The translations under genes were made by a program, and so were the position numbers. From assembly GCF_001039355.2 (NCBI RefSeq), contig NW_019775857.1:575522-639521 (forward strand): a stretch of 64,000 nt of DNA, written 5' to 3'. This DNA comes from Lingula anatina. Lineage: Eukaryota > Brachiopoda > Lingulata > Lingulida > Lingulidae. Below the pieces are notes generated by a model. That model was not told where the DNA came from, ran no database searches, and saw only the letters and a program-made list of their open reading frames with translations. This document shows, piece by piece, positions 37,938 to 51,027 of this stretch; positions within the stretch are counted from its first letter, which is position 1; each line of letters starts with the position of its first letter.

Positions 37938-38530
37938 AAAGTGTGTGCATCTATCAAACCGCCATAAAACGTTCGCTATGTTAGTTTTGATGGTGATGCG
38001 TCTGTCTCCTTGTAAATTTGGATGAAATGCTGTACGTGGGCCAGATTTTTCGGGATAATACCGGTTCTGACCGGTTTTGGCTGGTTTTTGACTATAGTTT
38101 ACCATGGTAACAAATGGCCTGTTTCCAAGGCGCACTCGCGTCATGCATGACGTCTGATACACATGCGTAGACATATGACATGGAAGCCGCATTTGAACCT
38201 CACTATATGTAGCTTTTAAATCGACGAATACAAGCCGAACAGTTCAACTACTAGCATTTAGATTCATCTGCGAAGAAACTAAAAAACATACGAAATAATG
38301 TCCTTTTTTTTACCTTTTTTACTTTTCTCCAGTTTTCTTGTAGCACTCGCGAGCTGTTGCTATGGCAAACGTAAACATCCGCGGCATACTTTTTATTTTC
38401 AGTAAGTACGCCTCACCCGCTGTTCTATTAAAGCAAACTCACATGAATAATTTATAAGAAAGCATACTAAGATGACTGGATCTAGTTTTTTAAAACTATT
38501 TTTATTCCACACTTTTAACCCGTGTTTTTA
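37938..38530. repeat. Diverged tandem duplication, copy 1
   Basis: Non-coding block that aligns by eye with 38552-39120 at several separate places: 'gtgcatc..tc.aaccgc', 'gtttccaa.g.gca', 'gtcatgcatg', 'catgcgtagac', 'ttggaag.cgca', 'gttgc.atgg.aa', 'cgtaaacatc..c', 'agatgactg'. Contains RFX X-box-like palindromes at 38097-38111 and 38356-38370. Confidence 0.6.
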
Positions 38531-38551
38531 CATGTGGGGGTGATAGCAAAA

Positions 38552-39120
38552 GCGGGTGCATCCGTCTAACCGCATTTATTTATTTAGACGTCCAACCAGT
38601 AATGATTTTGATAATGTTGTGTCTGATGCGTTACTAATTTAAAAATAAAATGTTGTTCATGCGCTAAGTCGTCCAGGACATTCTGAACAGAATTTACCGC
38701 GCATACATTAACGAATAATATGTTTCCAAAGAGCACAACAGTCATGCATGTCGCCGAGAGCGCATGCGTAGACTCAGAGCTTGGAAGTCGCACGTGGGCC
38801 TCATAAAACTTAGCCGCTAAATCGTCGGATAAAAGTCAAATAAATCAACATTTTGGTGGCATATTTAATGTGACCTAAATAATGCCCTCATTTTCCCTTT
38901 TTCATCATTCTCCCGATATAACCCTTATCACTCGCCAGTTGTTGCCATGGTAATTAAACGTAAACATCTCCGCCATACTTTTCATTTACAGTCATTTCAA
39001 CCCACCCACTGTTTAACTACTGCATACTAACATGAATTAAAATTTTATGAGAATACCTGAGATGACTGCAACTATTAAAATAGACGTGGCTCTATTTCAC
39101 ATCTTAACTCATGCCTTGGA
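38552..39120. repeat. Diverged tandem duplication, copy 2
   Basis: Second copy of the block described for 37938-38530, offset by about 600 bases on the same strand. The X-box-like motif is kept as gttgccatggtaat (38941-38954), and an NRF1-like gcgcatgcg is at about 38760. Confidence 0.6.
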
Positions 39121-40259
39121 CTTTCTTGTCTTGCACGCTTTAGCGGTGGATGGGCAAAAAATGTGCTAAAATCCCTCTTCCAATTCTATTTTCTCTCTGA
39201 TTAAAGCAAAGCAATATGTAAATCATGATAGTATATTGGTATTTTCGTACGGTTCTGCCTAGAACGCATGATGAGAATGCTAAATATAAGAACTTGTGCA
39301 TGTAACGTACGACAGTGAAATGCGCATATCAATTTTAATATAGCGAGGTTGAAATTAATTTAAGGTTGCAAACAGTATTTGTTTCACCTTTGTTTACACA
39401 AACGATATATCAATAAGTAAGTGGGTGTGGAATGCTAAATTAAGACTTGGTGGTTGGATTGGGAACTGATTTTCTCCCACCAACCAAAGAATCATTCATC
39501 TACAATGCACATTCAAACTTCCACATAAAACGTTAAACAAAAACCACTATCTTTGTCTTCTAAACTTTCAATGTTATATTAGTGTACAGATATACAGGTA
39601 AAAATGTAGGAGAGAAGCAGTCTAATTGGTAATTATATTAACGAATCTGACGTTTTGCTTCACTTTTAAAAATATAATAGGGGGAGATATCTTAAAATAT
39701 CTATAGCAACTGTGGCTTTTAAATAGAGCCGTTTGGTCAATTAGCTACATGTACAAGCCTCTACTGTATATATATATACATGAACCGTTCTTTAATTCTC
39801 ACACACCTCCGACCTAATTTGTGAAAGCGTCCCATTCTCTTCACAAACCACAACTTACAAGTACAAGAGAAATTCATCTGATGTCTTAGTGTTTATCGTT
39901 TGTCACACATGCACACACAAACACACACAGATAGAGTAGAGAGATGAGGGGGAGGGAGGCAGGGAGGGAGAGAGGGGGGCTCCCTTCCTTTATAAACTGT
40001 AAACTGTCGATTTCACCCCGTCATACAGGTACATGTACAGCTCTCTCTCTCTCTCTCTGACACACACACACACACACTGACACACACACACACACACATA
40101 CACACACTGACACACACACACTTCCAAGGGTCGGAACCATGGAGGTCCATGGAGGCGCTCCCTCCACACACCAAGCTACATGTACATATGTATTCCATTT
40201 CTGTAGGTTTTGTGCTAATGTTTGCATCATGGAAAAGTCAGCTCTTAACATCTACAATG

Positions 40260-40500
40260 TATATAACGCACACACGCACACACATGCCCACGCACATGCA
40301 CGAGCGACACACACGTTATAAAAATTGTAATCAATTCAACAAAACGCCACAAAGAGGGCGCCACCGTATACTGCAGATCAGGACCTCTTGTGGTTCACGG
40401 TTTTTAAAGCAATGTTTTACTTGCATTGTGGTTTACATTTAAGATTTATAGACCGACTTATTTTCATAAAGTAAACAGGATGTCATGCATCAGACGATGT
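40260..40500. repeat. Dispersed repeat, copy A
   Basis: A CA-rich tract followed by agagggcgccaccgtat, then ctgcaga, ggttcac(a/g)gttttta, gtttacatttaagattta, and aaagtaaaca(g/a)ga. The same order recurs at 42530-42750. Confidence 0.6.
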
Positions 40501-42482
40501 TTAATATGACGATGATTTAAGGAAACTTCGTGTTATATTTTCATTTTCATGATTTCAAGTCAGACATTTGCAGCCAATACTTTATTTATACATGTTCAAT
40601 GCGTAGTATTAGAATTTGTGATCAGTGCATTTCTTCCGCAGTTCGTCATAGTGTACCCGGACCAAAACATTACTCTGCATTTCGGGAGGCGCACAAACGG
40701 GATTTTCGCTCTGTGGCATTAACTGTACATGTACCAGTACAACTCAACATGACTAACCACAGACGTAAGGCCACTGTCCACAGAAGATGAGCAGCCTGAA
40801 CCGAAAAGAACCCATTTCAAATAGCCTACTGGATACGGTAAACTCACCCTGGAGGGAAATGCCTCGGTTGTCCCGCCCCAGTGTAATAATACTTGTAAGC
40901 TGCGTGTCGTTAAATAAATTACTTTTGTTATATGAACTTTTAAATGGACAGCAATAATTTTGACAAAACTGAAAGAAACAGCTGCTTTAAAACAGTCAAC
41001 GATGAATTCAAATTGAAAAATAAATTAAAAACACTTCATAATTTCAAAAAATAATAAATACATAAATAGATAAATAAATAAACAGACTGGTTTTCGAACT
41101 CGAGCTGTTTTTTTTTTTTTTGCCATAGTTGTAGGTGTGATAATAATAAGTAACATTTTAATCATTGTATGCTGTTTACGAGTAAAAAAATTCACTGCAA
41201 CGGCGACACTAACGGTGACGACACTGGGACAGGCACAGGTGTGCTTTATGTATGTGTGCACGCACGCAGTGCGTCTGCTTTCCGCCAGAAGAGGCCCTTC
41301 TAACCGTTAAAACTCCGGTTAAAGAACCTTTTACCGATTTTGTAGCAGCTGAAGCAGCCAAAAAGTCCACTGGTAGAGATTAGTGTCTGCCCATAGAAAG
41401 GGGCATGTATCTTCACTTCCACTTACAGCTGGTAATCTCGACATTGTTATCAAAACGCATATCGTCACCTCTAACGCACTGAAGTCTTACCTAGGCTGCT
41501 CTACATTAATGGTTTGTTAGAGATTACTGTACATGGAAGGATGGCGCCCGCAATTTCTCTTCCTCTTTGATTGCTGTACTAGTAGTTACCTACACAAATC
41601 TACAAAAAAGTCTTAACATGTCCAACAATATATATGTAGCCACTTGAATATCTATCACAATCAGAACATAAACGCACGGGTATGCGGCCTACTGTATCTA
41701 CAAGAAGAGTTAACAAGGTAGTGAAGCATCGTAACCATTGCTTATAAATGTAATGCGGTAATATATCGCAGTTACATCACAGACGCTGTCAAAGTACCAT
41801 GTACGCAACAGGATGAGGGCAATTCTCATGTCCCGAGTACACATTATTTCAACACCTTACCTCGAGAAGGTCACTTGACACACTTGACAGACACCGAAAT
41901 ATTGGAGAACAGTTACTTTAATCTTGACAAAGTGACATAGAACGTACCGGTACAGCTAGATCTTGATCCCTTTCCTTCCCTACCTGTACCGTGTATTTTT
42001 CCACAGCAGATTACACTATACCGCCATGTTAGGTCGCCCAGTAGTTCGTAGTCTCAGCGTCCATATCAGAGTATATTCTATTTACAGTGCAGTGCTGTAT
42101 CTAAGCCCCGCCTGGGAACTTACGGTGTGCGAGTCAAGATAACGGACACGGTTATCAATGTGGGACTTAGATGCCCTGACAAGCTGGTACACTTTTGGTG
42201 ACAGCGGAGGCGGAGGGGGATTTTAAAATTCCTCATGCGAATGCTAGATCCGTTTTCTTTTTAAAAATCTGCAAGCAAAGCCCCGATTACACAACTGTGC
42301 AAGTCATCGTGAGATAATTTTAATGTAACGGGAATGCAGCTTTTATAAGGGAAAACTGTCCGTGGATGGGAGATCAGAACAGTGTGACGCATCACGATTT
42401 ACGTGACAACACTGTCATGCGGAACACATCTGGCAACGAGTACATGCACAGTAATCCATAGAATCAATTAAACAATTTACAA

Positions 42483-42483
<1 letters not shown>

Positions 42484-42523
<40 letters not shown>

Positions 42524-42749
42524 TAGGTGCTCGCACACACACATACAGTGTGAACATTTATTTAAAATAAAACCCCTTTAAGAGGGCGCCACCGTATAGG
42601 CCTACTGCAGACAAGGCTGCGTACATTGGTTCACAGTTTTTAAGCAATATGTTTAATGTGCGTTGAAGTTTACATTTAAGATTTACAGATTACATATTTA
42701 AAGTTTTATATTCAAAAAGTAAACAAGACTGTCGTATGTCAATAGGCAG

Positions 42750-42750
<1 letters not shown>
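42484..42750. repeat. (CA)n followed by dispersed repeat, copy B
   Basis: (CA)18 at 42484-42520, then the block shared with 40260-40500 (agagggcgccaccgtat at about 42582, ending near gtaaacaagactgtcgtatgtc). A 32-base A run follows at 42753-42784. CA head plus A tail suggests a small retroelement. Confidence 0.6.
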
Positions 42751-42785
<35 letters not shown>

Positions 42786-42828
42786 GACGAGAACTTGACG
42801 GACTTTTATTCCCTGGATTATCGCCATA

Positions 42829-42950
42829 ATCAGATACTTGCTAACTGCCTTATGCTGAGACGATTTCTAATCAGATACTTGCTAACTGTCTTATGCTGAG
42901 ACGATTTCTAATCAGATACATGCTAACTGTCTTATGCTGAGACAATTTAT
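42829..42950. repeat. 41-bp tandem repeat, 3 copies
   Basis: Units at 42829-42869, 42870-42910 and 42911-42950 beginning atcagata and ending gctgagac(g/a)attt; they differ at only a few positions. Confidence 0.9.
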
Positions 42951-44191
42951 GCTCCGTGTCTTCCGGTACTCACTTCTGCTTATCTGTGACTTATCTGTGA
43001 CAATGTGCTTGGGGGGAAAGGTGGAAAATGAATGAGAACACCAAGCACAGTTATGAAAGAGTCTCTCGTCGTCATCATGCCCAGAGGGACTAGGTAGCCA
43101 GTACCAGTGTACGTGTACTTTGTATTACAGCCAAAATACTGTAGGTACGTGGGTTATTCACAAGGATGAAAAACAGCAAATTTTTGAGCTTGTTCAAATT
43201 TCAAGTTTTATTTCAAAACATCTTTAAAATGTATAAATTATTCTAGAAATAAACATAAAGAGGCTTTAAAAAATAAAATAATAATAATAGTGATACTAAA
43301 ACGAGGATGTACAATAAGAATGTCTGAATGTTATGCTCGTCCAATATGCGGTAGCGCAAATATAGTAATCGGTTGCACACTGAAAACATTGTCATCAAAA
43401 CTATTCGACTCCCTATAAGGTACCCCACCTATCTAATTTGTGCTTGGAACTCCAAATAACTATTTTGGTGTACCTTCTGAAAATAATTTTAGACAAAGGT
43501 TCATTCCGTCTGGCAATTACCTGTGTATCAGTAGAGTACACATGTAAGACCTATTTTGGCAACGTACATATTTACCATACAACATTCCTGGACATTATTG
43601 GACTCTAATAACAAACCTAAGCATCAATTGGACAAATAGGGTGAGAGGACAAAGTGGAAGCTGTTGCACAAGACTCATTTATAAACCCCTACCATAAATA
43701 CGATATTACAGATTACAATAAACAGAACACGTTCATCGTCATCAACAGTGTTATTTACATTTTTATCAATTACCAACATTAGGACAACCAGTGAATAGGT
43801 CCAAAAAGGAGGCATTTAACGCATGTACCCCAAAGTACAGTATTTCAGTTCAGATTTAATCTAATTCAATATCATTTAGCACTAATGGAGGCATTGCCGT
43901 GTCTTTGTTCATAGACAATATGGTGAGTAATGTGTCTTATTACTTATGAAAAAATGTACGGATCGTTTGCTTATGAAAAACGTTGGTCACTATGGTTGAG
44001 ATGGCTCCCCCAAAATAATGTCAATAGCACTGAAAAATGTGGCCTTCATCCTCCGTGTTGACAATTATTGCGGTTTAGATTCAACTTGTTGACAAGTACA
44101 TTTAGCATAAAATTATCATAATATTGAAAGAAAATGAAAGTGTAAATTTTATTTGGCCTTGACGTAAATAGTTATGCCCCCCCAACCACAA

Positions 44192-44222
44192 CCACACACA
44201 CACACACACACACACACACACC
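44192..44222. repeat. (CA)n microsatellite
   Basis: About 15 uninterrupted CA units following a C-rich stretch. Confidence 0.9.
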
Positions 44223-47200
44223 ACTCGGGCACGCGTCAAGGAAAAGAAATAAAGCGATCCAGCAGATTTTGTCCTTTGATTTGGAAAAAAAGTAAAAAAT
44301 CTTATCATATGCCAAAGCTTACCTACTGGTACTCTGTCGCCATGCCCAGCTTCATTATTATTAGATGAAACCAATGTAACGGTAGACTGAGATTTATGAC
44401 AAACCCCATTACAAATCCATTGCGGTTTGATGCGGTTTTCCTCGTTAGGACTGGTCGAAAGATTTATCTCTCAGTACAAAATGGTCTGCTTTGTCTTTAA
44501 AGAGGCTTAAGATCCTTTTTGTGTCGATATTTATATATTAACGATATAGATGTATCGGTTTAATATCAGTGTAATTATGTGCCCTACAGGGGATTTAACT
44601 TACTGCACAAGATTGTAACAGGAAAGGTAGGAACAGTAGTCACATCCCTGTTAACACCGATAAAACTGCATCAATAAGATACAACGTTTGATGTGAAAAG
44701 ACCGTTAGGCCATTCACCGGTATGGTTACATTACAATTACCGAAGTTTAATGATGATTTAGCGTACTTAAATCTGACTTGTATGAAAAATGATGTACTAG
44801 TTCACTGGCATTTTAGGAGGACAGCTTTAAAAAGATCTATTAATATATCGATTAGCTAATGGAAAAAACACGGGGAAAAGCTGCGGATTTAGCTGTTACG
44901 GTAAATGTTATTAGCATGGTAATATAGATGTTAGAAAAATTATAATGATCTGATCTATAACTTATGTATGGAGTGAGAGAAGATTCCGCTTCAAGTAAAG
45001 TCTTTTGGAGTCCAAGACAATATTTTCAAAACGGATGATAAATAATAAAAAATCTCAATTCCAGGAAAAACAAACAAACAGACAAACAAACAAACTAAAC
45101 ATGAGGTAGGCCGTAGCTTTAGCTTATCTCAAGCCTTACTCCACTATGTATTAGTGTCACTGTTTTTTTTTAGCTTTGTGAATGACTTACAGTTACATGT
45201 ATAGTGTTTTAATAGGAAGCTTACGCTCGGTAAATCATGACAAAAGACAGCGCAGATAACGAAGAGGATATTATAACCAAGCTGGGGTACCCTCTTTCAC
45301 ATACCCTCTACAGGGCGACATATTGATTTTTCACAAGATATTCACAGATATGTCTTAAGATAAAAAGAGAGTCATTCGATTCTCTTACTTACCTTTCACT
45401 AACCCTTCTGTCTGGGAAAAACAATGTTAAGAACAATGTTGATTTCACGGACTTTTTAACGAAGATGATCACCCCAGTTTAACTTGATCTCGGATGTAAC
45501 TATTATCTGGGCTATATTCTGATAAGTTCCAAGTGGAATAAATGTCACAGTTCGGTGTTTTGCTGCCGATCGCTGTCCTTGATAGTTGCAACCGGGAAGA
45601 TGACTTCATAAAACAAAGAACAACAATCATCAAGAGAACGTAAACCCTCTCACAAAGCCCTCTGGTACGTATACCTGTGATTCCTTTACCGAAGACGACG
45701 TCCACTGTGTCACTAAAATACTTCACAAAGGGTATTTACTAAGTGGAATATCCCCGGGCACATGCTCTCGCCGCTTGTTCGGTCTCCCTTGCCGCAGGCT
45801 TATTTATGACGGTACATGGCATTCTTGACGGCATGTGACTTGTTGTCATCACGAGTGGGGTCGGGACGTCCTCTATCTTTATAGTCGTTACGATAAAATG
45901 AAAGGTGGACAGTTGATGATAATAATAATAGTTAATGGCCTTGGTTATGCCATTACAACGTGTGCTATTGCTACTGCCTAGTGCTCATCACTTGGAACAA
46001 GTTTATTGAGGGATTCAAGGCCTCCGGCCCATATTACCTACACATGTGTATTACATACATACAGGTACATGTGTATTACTAATACAGGTGTATATGAAAC
46101 AATTAGCGAGTAAAGTTTTACTATTATAAAATTGCGGGCACTGAATGACATCCTATTACGGCAAAGGGAACTTTACTCACTTTCACAAGTTCAACAAAAA
46201 TAGTTGTCCGCCAAGAACCGTAGTCCCTTCCCCCGTTACTTCGTACAGGTGACGTTTGTCCTTAATAATCACTCCAATATTTCTGGCTAAAAACTGACCT
46301 GTAATAATCGTAATTACCTTGTAGGGCTAGAATTTCACATTGGCCATGGAAAAATATATTCATATTTAAAAATTCAGTTTTTATTACATAGGTGAATTGA
46401 AGTGTGAAACTACAATTTTCTCTTCGTTACACTGCATCAAAAAATGCAATAAAATTCATAAGCCAAAGACGTCCTGGATCCAAAGAAATGAATCACAAAA
46501 GATCATATGAGATAATTAACAACCATGTTTCTGATCAACGTTTTATTAAAGATAATAATGTGTATTTGAAAAAAGTGTCATTTTACCAAACACAGTTGTT
46601 ATAAGCTGTTGTTTTTCCCATAGCCAACGAAAAGGATGATTCTTTGATTTTTCTCTTAATAGATATGTAGGTTTGTATTTTTTATAGATATTGTTGTGTG
46701 TTTTATAAGATATTTAAGAAATAAAAGTCACGTCTCGTACTCACTATCTACATGCATTGCATCTCGCAAATTATTACACCTGCTTTCAAAAGGAATGCAT
46801 TAACTGTTAAAACATTGAAAGCGACAACGTGTCAATTAATTGTCAATTCATCAGTGAAAGTTATATGTCACAGGTGACAACTGAAAATGAACTCATGCTT
46901 TCTACTCCGATATTGTTATAAACGCAGCTTGTGGCTAGAGAATCCTATACACCCGAAGACGACTTCATTTTCGTCCACATTCAACAGGCACCAACAGTGA
47001 CCCAGGCGATGCAAATGTAGGTTGTTGCCGAGATACAATTAGCCCCACAGAAGTCATCTCACGGTCTATCAATTTTAACACAATGCACTGTCACTCTTTA
47101 TCTCTCCTTGCCTGAAATGTGGTTGGAATTAAACCTACGACGGAGAAGTATTTGGCATTCTGTGAATATGAATATCATATATTTTCTTACATTTATCTAT

Positions 47201-47450
47201 TGTCTATATAGTAGGTAAGTATTTATTACCAGACCAGCATTCCTTCAATAAACTGTCTTGTTATTCCTGGATATAATCAACTGATCTTCTTGAGGAGGCA
47301 ATAAAATTAAAACAAAGCTGATTGATTCTACACTGTATTGAAATTTCGAACTTTTTTTAGCGAAAATACATTTGAGAAATAGTTCTAGAATAAACAATTC
47401 TTATTAGTGTTTCCTCGTTAGTGGAACGGGAAAACACTGCAGTCAGAACG

Positions 47451-48649
47451 TTATACTGATATCCCAACCCAAGTCGGCAAAAAATAATCCTCGTGGTTAG
47501 TTTCGTAGAATATTTTGGTGTTTTTCAGAGGCCAGTCTTTGTAGTAAACGGCGTCGCCTCTCGCCAACCATGCACCCCACCACGAGTACGTCCCCACTGA
47601 CATGATGGTGTGATTACAACTTGCCAGAAGAGCCAGGTCTAAGGCGCCATCCTTAGCGAAGGAGCTATAAATAACACGTGGGTGTTGGACGTTGTCTTTG
47701 CACCATGCAAGATCATCAGAAACGACCACGAAAACTATATTGTTGTACCTAGTTTCGAAATAAGCCATAGCTTTGGCGAAGTAGCCTGGTGGGGCGACGT
47801 TATAACCCTTGTCACTATTAAGCGTCATGCTCTTGCCGTGACGAACGTGAACGCCTACGTATACAACGTCGCCTTTGGCGGCATCCACGCCGACAGAAGA
47901 AGCTCCCGTAGTTAGGAAGTCGTCGATTTTGTTTCGGAATTCAAGCTCCTTTCTAAATCGAAAGTGTCGTCTCAATTCATCTCCAACGTCTTTGAAATAT
48001 TTCCACGACTGGAAATAGGTTTTTAATTGGACACTCTTGCGTAGCGCGTGAAGTCCCTCCGTCCTGTTGTCGTAGAAGGCATATTGCTTCTCGTGGAATT
48101 TAGCCATTGCCGCACCTGCCGGCATTTCTCGTGGGACGCTCTCTGGGATTTGAAATATTTTTCTGAGTATATCATTGCTTTGTAAAACAGGCGTCATGCC
48201 ATTAGTTCGAGCGATGCCAATAAGAGAAGCATAGGCGAACATGTGGTTACACAACTGTCCTTTGAATTTGACCATAATAAAATGAGTTGACTTTTTCTCA
48301 GTAGCTGGTTGTTTTATTGGGAGTGCCACGTGCTGGTGAGTAACGTTAGCTTTGTAGGGTGGCAGTGGTGTCGATGGTGGTAGTGTCCTTTCAGCCTCTC
48401 TGCGGGATTTCGATATATTTCGTAATGGAAACGTCCTTTCAACCTCTCTGCGGGATTCCGATATATTTCGTAATGGAAACGTCTTTTCAACCTCTCTGCG
48501 GGATTCTGATATATTTCGTAATGGAAACCAGTCCGTTTTCGAAAAAAGTTGAAGTCTAAATTGGGTGATGATGTAAACATAAAGCGCAAAAATCATAAGT
48601 CCTATTAACGGCGTACGCCACTTGCCAGGCTTCAAGACCGCCCATAGAT
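47451..48649 (-). CDS. GT11 galactoside alpha-1,2-fucosyltransferase-like, type II membrane protein
   Basis: Single large coding exon ending in TAA (47453-47451). It has a membrane span near the N terminus (PLIGLMIFALYVYIITQF), a repetitive stem, then a GT11 domain: GQLCNHMFAYA (family GRLGNQMF-like), GVHVRHGK (HxRRxD region, Arg kept), SDDLAWCKDN, LLASCNHTIMSVGTYSWWGAWLA (motif shared with FUT1/FUT2), and an end FLPTWVGI like FUT1/2. It would add fucose in alpha-1,2 linkage to galactose-ended glycans in the Golgi. The acceptor (aaatgtag) precedes 48649 and the frame enters in phase 1, so an upstream coding exon may exist; otherwise ATG 48596 gives a 381-aa protein with a very short cytoplasmic tail. 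The upstream exon was not found. Odd: Gly to Cys and Gln to His in the first motif, and HG-K instead of RG-D. Confidence 0.88.
48385..48528 (-). repeat. In-frame 48-bp tandem repeat (3 copies) in the fucosyltransferase stem
   Basis: Units 48385-48432, 48433-48480 and 48481-48528 differ at only a few bases. Each codes for FPLRNIS(E/K)SRRE(V/A)E(R/K)T, 16 aa with one N-I-S glycosylation sequon. The repeat lengthens the stem between membrane and catalytic domain. Confidence 0.92.
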
Positions 48650-49401
48650 CTACATTTGAAAAAAAAAAAAAAAAAAAATGAAACAATATTAACACTCTAA
48701 GTCACCTCGACAAACAACAGTATCGAGACGTAGGATAATTTTCCACCACAGGCAATAACACATACAGGCAATAACACATATATCCTAAAAGATTTTTGAT
48801 TTTAATAGTAAGATAGGTCAGCCTCTGATAATGAAAATCTTAGTGGAGTAACAATAAATCTTATTGAGACCACACAAAATTCATACATACATGTACGATT
48901 ATATGAAAACTTACATCTATTAACGATGTAAAACAATGATCCAGTTAGATCATACTGACAGTCCCGCTGTAGAAAACTCTCTTCTCTCTGATTGCCCCTA
49001 TACCCAACATATCAAGCTAATCCAATATCAAGTTTACTCTTAATCTATGTGCTTAACTTTCAGTAAAACTTACACTGAAAGTGTCTTCTATAAAGCATGG
49101 TCCCAATATGATAGTAATTGGTTATCTACATCTCCGATCCATACAGTTTAGTCAACGGCATGCAAGCTGTTGTGCATATATACTAGTATATTGTGTGTAC
49201 CAGTATGCTATTCGGGGATTCCGTGGTTTCAAAGACATCAATTATAAATAAGCAAAGAATGCGACCTTAGGAGTCGTCAATACTAAAGCATACAGAATAT
49301 TTTAATATGCGTCATTCTGCATTAAGCCGCCAGCCTCTTTTTCAGTTGGTTAACAAGGGCATACTTCTTTACTGCAAGGTACATTTACACGCATATTACA
49401 A

Positions 49402-49442
<41 letters not shown>

Positions 49443-51027
49443 AGTTTTGATACAGTGACTGTAATGTAACCGGCCTGAGTATAGTTCGCACTTACAAATT
49501 AATATTTGTTTCAAGACACTTTTCTATTCGTGTCTTTCAATGTCTCTTGTCGCTGTTTTAAAGAGAATTAAAAAGCTTTTTCATTTAAAGAAATTCGGTT
49601 AACTTGTACAATTCAGTTTTAATTACTTTTGTAGTAGTTTTTGATTTATCTGTGCTTAGGTTTTATATACATAGGTACATGTAAACAGCGCTGAGACGCA
49701 TGTGTAGCACGGTTTTAAGAAATGAATTATTATTATTATTATTATAATCATTATTATTATTATTATTCTCTGCATGTGGTCATATTGTCCTGTCTGTTCT
49801 CAGATGCAGTATCCTTAACTCTTTCCTGATTCTGGTAAAATTCAAATTTTATAATATTCCCAAACATCCCAGTTACTTCACTCTGGTTTATTTTGGGCTT
49901 CCGTTGTTTTCGCTTTGAACTGATTCAAGATGTGTACCCCATTTTGTTGCTGTGTACACGAATTCCAATAATTCTCCGTGTTATGTGCATTATTCTGCCT
50001 ATCCACGGTGTGCATAAAAAACTTTATAACACGGACTAAAAAGTTCGGACACCTAAATTATCCCTACTTGCACCGGGTGTATGACCGCATTTCTGGAAGT
50101 GTACTAGTACTTCATTTTCAAATGAAAATGTAATCAGTGGGATTAGGGGGGGTGGTGGCATTGCGCTAATCACCTACATGTATTTCGTGAAAAAAAGTTG
50201 CAGATGCTGCGTTGGTAGTCACTGCACATATGTACAAAAGATGGGAATGACTTATAACCGGAGCGCATGAAGTGTCACCCTCAACGAGAAGACTGATACT
50301 TTTTTTACATTTTGAACTTACAGCATGGGCGATATTGTTAGTGAACAGGCCACTGCCCATAATACAACGCAGTAAGAGAAATATGGCTGCTTAATATTCG
50401 TGTTGTTGAAGTTAACAAATGTCCTTTTGTTCCTTGATTTCGTCTGAAAACATCTAATTCCTAATGCAAAAATGTCAAGCTTATATTCAATGCTTTTATT
50501 GTCTGAAATAAGTTGGTTAATAGAAGACAAAAACATACATAAAACATACAACAAAGTCGGGCTGGTATGGAGTTGCGTAAAGATATAATGGCAATTTTGA
50601 TGATTTATATATACTGATGTTATAATTACTGGCGCTCTTCTTTTCTTGGAAGGGGCCCCCTTGGTTTGCGGCTCGCATTTTCTTGTCACGACAACGCTTT
50701 GGGAGACTTAAGCGTTTGGAGCGTGAATTCCCCCCTCTCTCTCCATAATATCACCTCTCTCTCCATAATATGTGTGGACTAATAAGGCAAGATCCACACT
50801 AAATAAAACAGCCATTTCGTCGCCTATGCAGCCCGTACCTTGTAGTACAGTGGGGATTACATGTACAAGCGGTTTATACACATATCTTTAAAGACGTTTA
50901 ATCTCAAAGAGAAAATAATAATTTTAAAACGTATATGCCTATAAATAATATTGTTTTATCAAGATCATTGTAAATAACCAAAAAAGCAGTTATTGCAGTT
51001 CATTCCAATGCCTTGAGAAGCCACCAA
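48650..51027. other. Intergenic / upstream region of fucosyltransferase
   Basis: Contains an A run at the exon acceptor, (AAT)n at 49403-49440, (ATT)n at about 49727-49767, and no convincing exon. A short Met frame at 50360 (-) with a GTAAGT donor ends in the wrong phase for the fucosyltransferase exon. Confidence 0.45.
49403..49440. repeat. (AAT)n microsatellite
   Basis: About 12 uninterrupted AAT units. Confidence 0.9.

Larger units (their letters stand above)
35637..47450. other. Gene-poor region between kinase and fucosyltransferase genes
   Basis: No exon is supported. Contents: A run (35815-35842), GA/CA tracts near 36420 and 36555-36600, a diverged tandem duplication at 37.9-39.1 kb, CT/CA tracts 40041-40120, a repeated 'agagggcgccaccgtat' block at about 40.3 and 42.55 kb, (CA)n at 42484-42520 and 44192-44222, an A run 42753-42784 and a 41-bp tandem repeat at 42829. 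Open frames within are microsatellite or chance frames. Confidence 0.5.

Noticed and set aside
40013-40321. Val/Cys/Ser/Thr-His-rich frames near 40 kb
   Set aside because: Translations of CT and CA tracts.
42829-42950. CRISPR-like spacing of the 41-bp repeats
   Set aside because: Units are directly adjacent with no unique spacers, and the genome is eukaryotic.
45469-45726. 85-codon minus-strand frame with a hydrophobic stretch
   Set aside because: No family resemblance and no acceptor or donor in a matching phase; left unannotated.
50166-50360. Possible first exon for the fucosyltransferase (Met frame with GTAAGT donor)
   Set aside because: Ends in phase 0 while the fucosyltransferase exon needs a phase-1 partner.
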